Positions 30,893-41,502 of a DNA stretch of 64,000 nt are shown piece by piece (position 1 is the first letter of the stretch; every line of letters begins with the position of its first letter). A program made the translations under genes and the position numbers. The notes under the pieces were generated by a model. It made no database searches, was not told the origin of the DNA, and saw only the letters and a list, made by a program, of their open reading frames with translations. The DNA is taken from contig WPDH01000033.1 of NCBI GenBank assembly GCA_019137255.1, positions 310,001-374,000 of the forward strand, written 5' to 3'. The DNA is from Corinectria fuckeliana (taxonomy: Eukaryota > Ascomycota > Sordariomycetes > Hypocreales > Nectriaceae).

Positions 30893-33042
30893 GGTGAAGG
30901 CAGGTAGGCATACAGCTAACGGAGAGGCTCGAGATGGGTGTGGATTGGGTCCGCAGTGAGTGGTGATATGGCCTAGAAGGGAATTATATGCGCCACCTGG
31001 ATTTTAAGGATTTTAAAAGAGACATTTCAAAGTTTCCCGTGGGATGATGATGGGCATATCAGTTAATGTATTCGTATAGCAAGGTGAGCATGTGATTTCC
31101 GTTGAGCACAGCACCATCAGCTCGATTTGTTGAGAAACGGTTGGTTTGCCGGCATGCGCGGCGTGCGGCCGCCAATCTTCCATTGTCCAATGCGCCGAAA
31201 CCTGTTTATTGCAGCTTAGACATGTTGACATGTGAAAGATGACCGACAGGGACGGCCGTGACGCCGGTTATAACGGTGGCGTCATGTCCTAGCTAGGGTT
31301 CGTCAATCCACTTGGCGGACCCGAATTGGGGAGTTTTTAATGCGAGAGCAGACGAGCACACCTATCAGGACTGAAACAGAGGGAGGATCTGGACTACCTT
31401 TTTGACACGAGACCGGGAGGTTAATCCTCTTTTACTGCTGCTCTCGGGTACATCGCTACGACTTGTCTTCATGTACACATATACTCCTCCCCGCAAGGGT
31501 ACAGTTGCAGCTTGTGTTGTATCTAGATATCTGGACCGGCTGTGGCTCCCAATTGGGGGACGCCCCTGGGACGTGTGACCGGAGCAAGGTCCTGCCCATG
31601 CCATGCCACGATAGCAAAGTTAAATGCCGCGATCCGACATGACCTACATTGTAGCATGTTGGGAGAATAGGGTCCAGCACATCCCCAGAAGTGGCACCTG
31701 GCTGGCTATCTGATTGAGCTTTTCAAGGTGAAGATTTCGCTTGAGAGTCCCCTTATTGAGCACATTCCAATCCTTAGGATGCGCTGCTCGCACGTATTGA
31801 TTAATGCTGGCTGGCAGAAACCACTCTTTTGAGTACTTTGACAATAGCAACACGCTCCCCTGCATCGGCAACCCTGTTTGCTCCGTTCACAAGTGGGCCC
31901 GGAATCAGACGCAGCAAACGACAAAGAGCAATGAAGGACAATGCAGAAAATTTGCAATAATCCTTCCAAGGTCAGACATATTCAAAAGCAACTAGATACA
32001 AACTTCTGATGATCATTTCTACCATCCTTGGCTTCGCATTCGCAAACCCAGAGCGCGGCCTATCATCCACGCCGCTAATGATGTACCGGTGGTATGGATT
32101 GTGACAGAGGCAATGGATAAAAGGGCATAGATTATTGGCACTTATGGACCTCACATTGACAAGGTGTGTTACCTACGAGGACACATGTCCCGTGTTGCTC
32201 AGGATATGCTAAATATGCTTATAGTATTGATGGTTTTCATATGCTTCAGGTGATGTAGAAGAAGAGTTGTCTTGTGTTGCAGTTCTACAGTGTGCTTTTA
32301 CACAGTCGACTTAATTGTCTAGGATTGCCCAGTGAATAATTAACATGACTAAATCTCGCCGTGCCGCCTGCATTGCTATACCCCCTTGTCTCGCCCGAGC
32401 AGGGCTACGACTTAGCAGGGCTACGACTTAGCATTCCGGGCTCTCCTTGAGTACTAGCCTATGACACATGTCAGTTTCTTGTACTTTTGTCTGTTTCTAG
32501 TTATCTCGAAGGAAGACAGGCTTGTGCGAGTCCCTGTAGGTAGCAGGTTGCCTGGGCCATATGTCTACCTGTTCGCTAGGGTGGGCGTGGCAGCCCAGTC
32601 CGTGCCGTGTTTGCCTCTTCCCGCTCAAAAGAGCCGCAGACTAAGTAACTGCTGCATCGCTTTCCATGTCGCAGCTGCGTTTGGCACCCTAGTAAAGATC
32701 CAGTTCTTATATTTCCAACATTTTCTAACCAATCAGCGACGGTAAACACCCCTTGAAGGGGGCTAGGTCATATTGCTAGTTCTTACGTCGTGTACGCGGA
32801 GTTCCGAGTATCGTAGGAAATCGGAGTTCCGGTGTCATTCCCCACAAGCTCTCTGAGCTGGACAGCTCGCTCCACGAAGCTCCCTTGCCGTCATCCATTT
32901 CCTTCGCCTCGATAAGGAACTATGGGATTACGCAAGGAGCATAAAAGGAGGCTGTAGACACTTTCTTGCCATGTGCCCAAGTCATCTTCCATGACTATTC
33001 GGGACACCTGGTATCATCATCCTGCCTCAGCCTTGAATCGCC
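30893..33042. other. Long gene-free region
   Basis: About 2.1 kb without a gene I can support. Small minus-strand frames at 31013-31231 (Cys-containing) and 31706-31969 (hydrophobic then Cys-rich, but with no ATG) were considered and not called. A perfect tandem duplication of a 16-bp unit lies at 32398-32429. The last ~150 bases look like the leader of the gene at 33043. Confidence 0.45.
32398..32429. repeat. Perfect 16-bp tandem duplication
   Basis: AGCAGGGCTACGACTT occurs twice in direct succession. It is isolated in non-coding DNA and is probably a slippage or repair footprint. Confidence 0.75.
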
Positions 33043-34032
33043 ATGTCAACCTTCATGATTTACGGGGCCTCCGGGTACACCGGCCGCATGGCAAGTCGGC
33101 ATGCAAAGATCCTTGGCCTGGACCTTGTGTTGGCCGGAAGAACCGAAGCCAAGATAAAGGATTTGGCATCCTCTCTCAATGTCCCATATCGCATATTCGA
33201 CGTCAGCAACCCGCAGCTCATCGACTCGGCCTTGAAAGGCATAGCAGCTGTACTTAACTGCGCCGGCCCCTTTATGCGCACAGCCGAGCCCATGATGACA
33301 GCATGCATGCGCAGCGGCGTGCACTATCTCGACATCGCCGCGGAGCTAGACAGCTACCGGCTGGCGGAACAGCTGGATGCAGAGGCAAAGGAAGCGAACG
33401 TCATGCTTATGCCGGGATGTGGTGGCAGTGTTGCCATGTTGGGCTGTCTGGCCGGTCATGTCGTGGAGCGTGTCGAGAATCCTGTCAGCATCGACATCGC
33501 CTTACATGTCGCCGGGTCCATGTCGCGAGGGTCGGCAATCAGCGCAGCGGAGAACTTGACAACCGAGTGCCTCCAGCGCGTCGATGGGGGCTTGGTCAAG
33601 GAGGAAGTCGGCAACACCAGCCAGTTCGATTTTGAGAATGGCAAGGGCCATGTCACGGCCTTTCCCGTCACGTTGCCAGACCTCATTACTATCTGGAAGT
33701 CGACCAACGTGGCCAACATCAGGACCTTTGTTCACGCATCCGGTGGTACGTTCCCGACTGGAGACGTGTCTGAGCTGCCAGATGGTCCGACGGCGGAGCA
33801 GAGGGAGGCGAGTCCGTATCACGCGGCCGTCGCTGCAACTGAGTCCGACGGAACAGTCAGGCGAGCTGTGCTTCACACGGTGAACGGGTACACTTTCACG
33901 TCACTGGCATCGGTTGAAGCTGCGAAACGAGTTCTGGACGGACACGTTCGAGGGGGGTTTCAGACACCTGCTGTTGTCTTTGGTAATGGCTTTGTGAAGA
34001 CGATTGCTGGCTCAACTATAATAGACATGTGA
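33043..34032 (+). CDS. Saccharopine dehydrogenase-like oxidoreductase
   Basis: NAD(P)-dependent Rossmann protein of the saccharopine-dehydrogenase-like / trans-acting enoyl reductase family. The N-terminus MSTFMIYGASGYTGRMA has the dinucleotide-binding GxSGYTG loop right after the start. LVLAGRTEAKI gives the second strand. VLNCAGPFMRTAEPMM and GVHYLDIAAELDSY are characteristic of this family and differ from the lysine-pathway enzyme, which is longer. LMPGCGGSVAML continues the core. Single exon, 329 aa, shorter than the 400 or so residues common for these proteins, and the C-terminal domain is compact. No membrane segment. Role is probably in secondary or lipid metabolism, but the neighbours do not define a pathway. 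Confidence 0.8.
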   Translation: MSTFMIYGASGYTGRMASRHAKILGLDLVLAGRTEAKIKDLASSLNVPYRIFDVSNPQLIDSALKGIAAVLNCAGPFMRTAEPMMTACMRSGVHYLDIAAELDSYRLAEQLDAEAKEANVMLMPGCGGSVAMLGCLAGHVVERVENPVSIDIALHVAGSMSRGSAISAAENLTTECLQRVDGGLVKEEVGNTSQFDFENGKGHVTAFPVTLPDLITIWKSTNVANIRTFVHASGGTFPTGDVSELPDGPTAEQREASPYHAAVAATESDGTVRRAVLHTVNGYTFTSLASVEAAKRVLDGHVRGGFQTPAVVFGNGFVKTIAGSTIIDM

Positions 34033-34968
34033 AAATCTAAAGAGCTCAACTTCGGGCATTTATACTGGTATAGTCCTCGATGTTTCTGTGATTATCGAGC
34101 ACAATGAGCCTGCATCAGGAATGGCAGTCTCAAACTATTCATGTCTAATTACCGAGCGCTAGATAAGCCTGGCTGTACCGATCTCTGCGGTAGTAATCAT
34201 TGCAATGTCGTTTGGTGCAGTGATCATTTTCGTCTGACACAAAGCACTGTAGCGTCGATGACAGACTGTATAATAGTAAACAAACGCAGTGGCAGCGTCA
34301 AGTACCCATGATTTAATCATCCTCTATGATGAAATGTTTAGGCGCCTAGCCAATAGCAAAACAGTCATCGTCCATGTAAAAGCCGCTTCTGTAGGCTGTA
34401 GACCAGATGACGAATTCATTACGGAAGATGATCTTGCCAAGGAGTGGCTGCGGACAAATCTCCTCTTCGCAAGCAATTATCAGCAAATTTCAGCCTGAGA
34501 AGCGGCCTTGTCCTAATTTTAGTAGTCGGTATCAAACAATGGGCGGCTAGTACTGCAAGTCCAGCGCTTGCTGACGCAGGTCGACAGGTTCTGCTCGGCC
34601 GTGGCTTATTGCTGCAGCCGAGGGGTATCCTGGTGAGACAACTTCCGCCGTAGGTACTCATTCGTCCAGAAGGCGTGCTGAGAATTGTGAAGGACGGTAT
34701 CATCTGTAGGATTGGCTGGACCCGCCCGCCGTATGATTGGAAACCCGAGCGGTGCTTAACTCAGGGGTGCCAAAGGCTCTCTCTACTTGTCCCCAGCTCA
34801 TTCCGGCGATCCTATACGAGGCATCGCAACTGCCCGACAGTAAGTGGCGTGGAATACAGCCACGCGGTTGGAATGGGCAGCCTTATGTTGAGCATGGCCC
34901 TGCCCTGCCCTGCCTGCGTTCAAATATTGTATTCGGTGCATACATGGAGAATTGATATACACCCAGTA
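34033..34968. other. Gene-free region
   Basis: No gene recognised in about 0.9 kb. Short frames at 34289-34498 and 34675-35082 have no family resemblance, and the latter overlaps the Fta2-like gene antisense. Confidence 0.4.
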
Positions 34969-35886
34969 TCATACATTCCGCGACCTCAGTTGCATAGGAT
35001 GCATCGCCTTCACTTTCTTGGGGTTAGGAATTTCCTCGTCCCTCACCATCTGGTCAAACATAACCCGATCCGCCAGTCTTGACTCAAGCCTTCCTCTCTC
35101 GTCCAGCGCATCCAGAAGGCCATGCGGCTCGGTCCACGAGGAGCCAAAGTCCACCATCTGTCCGTCCCTATAGTTATCTATTCGCACGTCCATGTTATAT
35201 ATCCGCTCCCTGTTCAGCGCCGCTATGCCAGAAAGAACGCTCCGCAAGCTGTCTTTGTTGACACCGGTATCCGAAGAGGTGACATCCTTCACGATGGCTC
35301 TAGCTCTATATCCCCCGACAGTCCCCTTTTGATAATTCAAGTCGACACTGTCTAGCTCTAGGTCAATATGGAGATTATTCAAGGTTTCCTGGTCCTTCGG
35401 TTGCAGAAAGAAGAAGCCATGGCAAGGGATTGCGATGCCCGGTTTTAGAACTCTCCTCTTTATTGCTTCTTGGATTCGCCCGTAGGCACGGCATTCGGCG
35501 TAGAATGGGTCGGTGTAGCAGGCAGCTGTTTCTAAGGGGGTGTCCTCGCCCATCAACGGTCCCCAGAAGTACTCGCTACTCATGGGGTCGTGAAACTTGA
35601 ACTAAAACCCAGGCAGATGGTTAGCTTACAGCAATCGTAGAACTGAAAGAATCCTCTCGTCACTGTCACTTACAACTTTGATTGCATACTCCCGACCACG
35701 AATCTTGGCGCGGAAAACGTAACCCTGCCTCGAGCTTTCCTCGCCGTGCTGGTCGTCAAGCCTCTCGAGCCATTGGATGCGCGAGTTGTGATACGGGAAC
35801 AAGCTAAGCTTTGGGCCGTCGCATAGTGGCAGCTCCTTGGGCATCGGTTTGGGTATTGACTTGGGGAGACGTCGCTTTGGTGGCAT
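34969..35886 (-). CDS. Fta2-domain protein (Sim4 kinetochore-type)
   Basis: Protein of about 281 aa in two exons, 35886-35674 and 35601-34969. The 72-nt intron (donor GTAAGT, acceptor TTTTAG, a CTAAC branch site near the end) joins YAIKV to FKFHDP. The order LPLCDGPKLSLFPY, IQWLERL, YVFRAKIRGREYAIKV, FKFHDP, YTDPFYAECRAYGRI, then VDFGSSWTEPH matches the fungal Fta2 family (kinetochore Sim4 complex subunit FTA2). The layout resembles a degenerate protein kinase: a beta3-like AIKV Lys, an ECRAYGRI helix, and IYNMDVRIDNYRDGQMVDFGSS in place of the HRD and DFG segments. Many hypocrealean genomes carry several such paralogues, so a kinetochore role should not be assumed. The start MPPKRRLPKS is chosen for its position just before the conserved block. 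It is divergent from the gene at 36316. Confidence 0.65.
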
Positions 35887-36315
35887 CCTGGGACACGAGC
35901 AACGGTTCTGGGCAGCCTGATGCTGGCGACATGTTGATAAGGCGGCCTCGACCCTCCCCCCGACCTCTTTATAGCCCGCGACCATCTTCCCTGCGGCCCG
36001 ACCCGCAGAAGCGGCAACTAAACTAGGACCAGCCCGATCGGCTTGATGGATGTCGTGGCGGGGTGACGAGGCCCTGCATGTGGCCAACCAGGGCGCCTTT
36101 GCTGCAGCGATATCACCAACATCCGTATGCAAGATGCCGCCTTTGGTTTTCAGCTTTGAGAGTGATTAAAGAGCCCGGAGGTTTGCAGAGCCTCGCGGCG
36201 CGTCTGGCGCCTTTAAATTGCCCAGACCATCCCTTCTTACATTCCAACCTTGCCAAGGTGAAACATTGGCCCGCCTGCTACGCGAGAACGAACCCCTTTC
36301 TTGTCTCACGTTACA
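35887..36315. promoter_or_regulatory. Shared divergent promoter region
   Basis: The 429 bases between the Fta2-like gene (minus) and the orphan gene (plus) must contain both promoters. No consensus TATA box stands out. Confidence 0.35.
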
Positions 36316-37638
36316 ATGACGCAACAAGCCGCCACGTCTATACTCGAGTTACTTACTCATCCAAACCCGTCCGTGTCACACCAGACGCCGAAAAGCAAAA
36401 CAAACACTCGTGGCAACAACTGGCACTGGCCCAAGCAGCTCAAGAGATGGGATGAATTCGAGAACCGCAAGATTCTCGAGGCCGTGTTCGGAGGCCACCT
36501 GCTCCGGGAGGCGCGGCGCCGAGATAGAATACTTCCTCCGTATCCTTCAGTGCATCCGCAAGCTGACTGCATGTTACGTGACGAGAACAGCACACGGGAT
36601 CTGATCCAAAAATAGAACCAGTCCGTCGTCACTGCAGCTCTTGATCCTATCCAGCAACAGTTCCACCCCGTCATCTGGTGCAAAGGCGACCCTCCATCTA
36701 CGAAAGAAACATCGGAGCCGCCCCCGCCGCAGCAAGAAAAGAAGCGGGCGCAGCCATTGCGAAAATGCTCTGCTCGAGGAAAAGGCCCAAAGATGCAATC
36801 GCTGTCGAGATTGATGTCGGATTCCGGATCAATTCCCTGGAATTCGCAGCCTTCGGGCGCCGACGCTATTGCCAGCTGCAACCGTCAAGAAAGGTTTCCG
36901 AAAGAATACAAGCCGGCCACTAAATGGAGGAGTGAGTGGATGGCTGAGCGCGAGCTGATCAACGAGTCTGGCGAGTGGTGCATCGGTGGAGTCAGCAACA
37001 ACTACGCCATGCCCATCAGACAAGCCTACTCTTACTGCATCCAGCATATGTGCCGTTACGGCTGCATTCTGACATGTAAGGAAGCATTCATTTTCCGAGT
37101 CAAACCGCGTGACGAAGAGCCTGGTGAGTTTCCGACTGCTCTCTCTTACTGCTCTCCAAGACGACTGATCGGACCAGCCCATGGTTCGCAGGATCTCAAA
37201 TTGTTACGAAGACGGCTCATAAACAACGGGTTGATGGAATATATCTCCATTCCCTGGGATAATCACTATCAAGGGGACTTGGGAATTCACGAAACCTGGA
37301 CCGTCAATCTGGCCCTCTGGTTTGTGCACATATTGGCGGGGAATAACCATGAAGCTGGTTGGCAGTATGGCCGGCTGGAAGATGAAAAGCTAGTGATAAC
37401 AACAGCTATCGAGAGCCAGAGTACTCCAGCCGCAACCGGTACCATCGAGGTTACTACTCATGAAGAGGAACATGAAGAGGACGTGGAGAGTGTCTCTAGT
37501 GATTCCAACGGGTCGGACACGACCATACCGTTTGGCTTCAGTCCATCAACGGTCAGTCCAGTAAAGCGCAAGAGAGACTCGGAAGCCGAAGAGGGATATC
37601 ATCTTTCATTCTCCAAGCGCCAGTTTCTAGAGGTATAG
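36316..37638 (+). pseudogene. Fungal orphan-family gene with one in-frame TAG
   Basis: One reading frame runs from ATG 36316 to the stop at 37636-37638 but is interrupted by TAG at 36613-36615 (CAA AAA TAG AAC CAG). Protein-like sequence continues on both sides: WPKQLKRWDEFENRKILEAV before it, and VTAALDPIQQQFHPVIW and FPKEYKPATKWRSEW after it. Further on are MPIRQAYSYCIQHMCRYGCI, AFIFRVKPRDEEPG, LMEYISIPWDNH, and NLALWFVHILAGN, a block order I remember from a family widespread in hypocrealean fungi with no established function. The tail is acidic with a KRKR nuclear-localisation-like cluster. No intron removes the TAG while keeping frame. A CAG-to-TAG change would be RIP-like. Recent inactivation, read-through, or a base error are all possible. 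Confidence 0.6.
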
Positions 37639-38386
37639 CTTAGCATGATGCCAAAGTTCGGTTGAATCAACAACTTTGTGAATGATTCGTGAGCTCAATT
37701 ATGTGGACTGTATACTTTATTATTTAGTTACTGCAAGTTACGATCACTGTGTGAGTCATGAGCGATGTCAGCCTTAGTAATAAGTATCCTAGACTCCAGG
37801 AAGCCAGCTACAGTAGAAAGCTGTGCTTGAAAGTGTATACTAATGTCCAACAGACCGCCTGTAGGTAGAGCAGACTCCAAGAGGATAAAATTATGCTATG
37901 ATGTTTCGTCGAACCAAGGTGCTGTCGTGTAGATCGGGAGCGATGTGTTGTCTTGGCCCTCGACTGCGGCGACATGGAAGGAGACAATAATAGCGAGATC
38001 CTGTGCCATCTTCTTGTTTTGCTTTGCTTCCATCTGGCTAAGTGGTGTGCAGAGCGCGGTTGAGTATGGCATGATCCGGTATGCTCTGTACACCAAGTCT
38101 TTGTCGAACAGCTGCTTAAAATCAAACCAGTACTGGCTAATTGGCAGATATGAGTCAGGGGGACATTTAGTCTTCATAGATGAGATGGAACTTTTAGTCA
38201 ACCATACTTAGTATGTAGATCAGATAGATAGCGCCTTAGTAAAGATGGTAGATCTAATACACTGGGTTGCGTATTCGTTTCAGTACATGGCTGATGTCTT
38301 CAAAAAGGCGCAACGCCAGCTGTCAAAGCTCTACGCAGTACAGTACAATGTCAAATCCTGGTTGGTGTCGACCAAATTGTGCAGGA
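37639..38386. other. Gene-poor region with one small frame
   Basis: A minus-strand frame at 37896-38201 (101 codons, starts MTKSSISSMKT) has ordinary protein composition, including YWFDFKQLFDKDLVYRAYRI, but no recognised family. It could be a fragment. Otherwise nothing seen. Confidence 0.3.
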
Positions 38387-39450
38387 TTACATCCACCTCT
38401 TCGTCCCGTTGTGACTGATGAATGAGCCTCCGTGTCCACCTTCACTTGACGAGCGGTTGATGGCCGCCAGGCAGCTCTCCGCAGACGCGAATGGCTCCGA
38501 TGTCTTGAAGCCTGGCGCGTACAACTCAAACTTGGCGTAGATCTTCTGCCGCAAAGCAAGGTCGTCGTTTGACACTACACCAAAGTTAGCTTCTGATATG
38601 AATGTGAACCTAAAGAAGCAACTCACAGCTCGCATTGCCCTCAGCACTGTCGACCATGCCTGGGCAAATCGAAAAGAACAAGATGCCTTGGTCCTCGTAA
38701 GAAGCGTTCAGTTTCGCGAACAAAGTGCTCAATGCAGCTTTGCTGATTGAGTAAGGTGCCGCATGTGGAAGCTTTGCCTCGTTGATGAAGTCTGCACCCA
38801 TGGACATGATTAGCCACGTCTGGTGCTGACTGGGTGCTTCTATCATGTATGAGAACCATGCGAGGAGATGAACTCACCAATGTCGCCCATACCGCTTGAG
38901 ATGGCAACGACCTTCTTCAATGCGCCTTTTTGGATAAGGGGCAAAAATGCCGACACGGTCTTTAGAACACCAAGCACATTCACATCGAAGCTCTTCTGGG
39001 TGTCATCAAGTACTGTCTGCAAGTCATGCTCACTGTTTCAGACCAAGTCAGTCCATTTTCTCACACTTCGATACAACGACATCGCTTACAAATCCTGGAG
39101 TGACTTGAGAGCCGTAGTTTCGCTGATATATGCCGCGTTGTTGATTAAAACGTCTAAGCAGTCATGGCCCAGAATACGCGCAGTCTCTTCCGCCGCGAGT
39201 TTAAGAGACGCCTCGTCGGTGATGTCTCCAGCCAGTACATGGGCATTATTGATGCCGTCAGTTTCGAGACGACGGTGGGTAGCGTCCACATTTCGGACTA
39301 ATCCGATGACTGTGTTCGATGGGTCCGATGCGAGAACCCTAAGGAAGCCATACTAGTTTTGTGGTTAGAATATGCTAGGTTTTGTTTTGTTTCAGAGTTG
39401 GGACGTACTCCAAGGCCCCTCGAAGCTCCGGTAACGACGTAGCTGGGCAT
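38387..39450 (-). CDS. Short-chain dehydrogenase/reductase, five exons
   Basis: NAD(P)-dependent oxidoreductase of about 270 aa. Exons are 39450-39409, 39352-39090, 39032-38878, 38791-38627 and 38574-38387. All four introns are GT-AG with GTACGT, GTAAGC or GTGAGT donors, and phases agree throughout. The cofactor motif TGASRGLG is followed across the first intron by YGFLRVLA. NNAA (LDVLINNAAYIS) and the catalytic YSISK with upstream Ser (AISSGMGDI) are all present, as is the CPGMVDS loop. Length is typical for classical SDRs of the C-factor-like group. It is divergent from the regulator at 39890, 439 bases away, which makes it a candidate target of that regulator. Substrate unknown. Confidence 0.85.
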
Positions 39451-39889
39451 TTTGGGTGGGTGTGTCGGTTTTCCGGTCGACTTAACTGTTGGTTGACTTA
39501 AGCGAACTGGATCTATTCTACTGCAAAGGTGATGAGACATGCGAACATTTATATGTTGATTATCCTCATTTTCTGGTTCAATGTCTACTTCTAAGCATAC
39601 TTTTCATTTGCTTCCCGTTCTCATAAGACAAGGATGCGATTATACTAGCCCACTTATGACTTGGGTGCAATTGTACTCGGAACTCCGAGGCCCGATAGAG
39701 CTGACAAAGCCTAAGAAAACAAGTCGTCATCTTACCACCCCACCCGGGAATCCGAGTGTGCACATCTAACATCCCACGACTCGGTTGATGATCCGGCACC
39801 CGACCAAACTCTTACAATAAATATACCAAAGAACACACGCTAGACTCTTAGTCAATCGTCACCTTTCCAGCTTGTAAGCAAAGGTCCAG
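39451..39889. promoter_or_regulatory. Divergent promoter of SDR and regulator
   Basis: 439 bases shared by the SDR (minus) and the C2HC+Zn2Cys6 regulator (plus). Paired CGG-type half sites would be expected for a Zn2Cys6 protein. I see isolated CGG and CCG triplets but no convincing spaced pair. Confidence 0.35.
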
Positions 39890-41340
39890 ATGGCTTCACA
39901 GAGCATCCACCTAGCAAGCCTTGAATGCCAGCTCTGCCAACGGCGTTTCACGCACGGTACGTCTCTGACAACCTGCAATACACTGGTCGCGTTAATGACC
40001 AAGCTCTCCTGATCTGCTGTAATTAGATTCTTCCTTGGTCAGACATGAGAAGCGTTGTTCCCGAAACTTACCGGGCTCGGTCAAGCTCAGGCAAAAGTCT
40101 TGCCGCCAATGCGCAAGCTCCAAGGTGCGCTGCGACCTGCAGCGTCCACGTTGCAGTAAATGTCAAGCTCGCCCCGGCTTGTGCGAGTATCCTGAGACGT
40201 CACCGCCGGTAGTACGGCATGCCGCTCAGATCTCGGAACACCATATCCCGGAAGTCGGCGATGTGCAACAGGATGGCAGCGGGTACCTGTCGATGGACGG
40301 GGACTCGTCCGCTCAAACTGTATCCGAGAGGACCGAGACGGTTCATACACAGGCGACTACACCAGACGTTGGTCCTCTGGGATCTGTGCAGCCACAACTC
40401 GTGATATCCCCACAACGACGCCGCGTGCTCCTTGGCACTGTACCCAATACTCCGAACTCCGACCGTGTCACTAAACACACGATGCGCTTTGTCATCCGAG
40501 TCCTCAAGTCGTGGCCCCGGATGATGGCCGCACACGACACGACCCATCTGCCACCAATCATGCACAGAGTTCAGTTGACGGATAGCATGCCAACCCCCTT
40601 GGCTAACTGCTACACGCTTGTCAAGATGTGGGCTGGGCACACAGACGGCAGTCGTGAGCTGGTACAGAATACCATACTCTCGGAGGTGCAGCGGTTGATA
40701 CGCGAGGTACGTCGGTCACTCACAGACATTCTATGACCAGAAAGGATGTCAACCAACCGCTAATGCCATGGGGATACAGCACCATTCATACAACGAAATG
40801 GATCTTCTTGCTGCCGCTCAGTCCCTCCTTATACTGCTCATCATTCTTTTGCTAAGCGTTGGACAAGGCCCAGCTGTAGCCCATGCTGCAGATGCCCAGC
40901 TCCTCATCGACGTATGGGGCGTGAAACATCGCCTAGCAGCGACGGGTCTCTTCCTGGAACAAGAGGCTAATCACAGCCTTCCACTATGGGAGAAATGGGC
41001 CGCAGTCTCCGCCAAGCGTCGAACTATACTCAGTTTTCATCATCTAGAATGGGCTTGGTCAGTGTTACATGGCTATCCGACTTTGACCTGCTATGAGCTC
41101 GGCCCACTGCCTGCTCCAGCAGCACGGTACCTATGGCAAGAAACCGACAAACAGACCTGGGCGCGTCTCTACTACGAGTGGCTGCGACAGTGGAAGGACG
41201 GAAGCTACAAGATGGTGGAATTATTTGGCATCAACCCTGGTGCTAGCCTAGATGTGAGGAGCGAGATGTGGCTCGCAGAAGCTGATGAATTCGGCATGAT
41301 GCTGATGGCAGAAGGTGACTTTGGCAGAAACCCTCTATGA
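39890..41340 (+). CDS. Transcription factor with C2HC finger plus Zn2Cys6
   Basis: Nuclear regulator of about 435 aa in three exons: 39890-39956, 40027-40706 and 40780-41340. Introns of 70 and 73 nt start GTACGT and end ATTAG or TACAG. The first intron lies inside a C2H2-like finger: CQLCQRRFTH is joined to DSSLVRHEKRC, giving C-x2-C with a closing H-x4-C. The binuclear cluster follows at once: CRQCASSKVRCDLQRPRC and CSKCQARPGLC. This tandem arrangement is a known fungal type. The C-terminal ~190 residues contain the helical fungal regulatory region (MDLLAAAQSLLILLIILLL, then LWEKWAAVSAKRRTIL and WLRQWKDGSY). It is short for the class, which commonly exceeds 500 aa. Divergent orientation suggests control of the neighbouring SDR; this is inference. 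Confidence 0.82.
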
Positions 41341-41502
41341 CGTTGTATTAGCTAACTTGAGAAGTGAACGCTATTAGCGTTGAAGAGTCGTAATCGTAAT
41401 ATGCTATAGGTAACTGAAAGAAGGGGGGAAAGAACTGACTCTATCCCAAGCTCTTAACCTTTGCACTGCAACTCCAAGCGGCGCTACCTCTATGTGAAAG
41501 CA

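Noticed and set aside
31706..31969. Small secreted Cys-rich protein
   Set aside because: The hydrophobic start has no ATG (only TTG), there is no splice model that supplies one, and the tail loses the Cys pattern.
37896..38201. 101-codon minus-strand gene
   Set aside because: No recognised family, and it lies in otherwise non-coding DNA; mentioned only in the region note.
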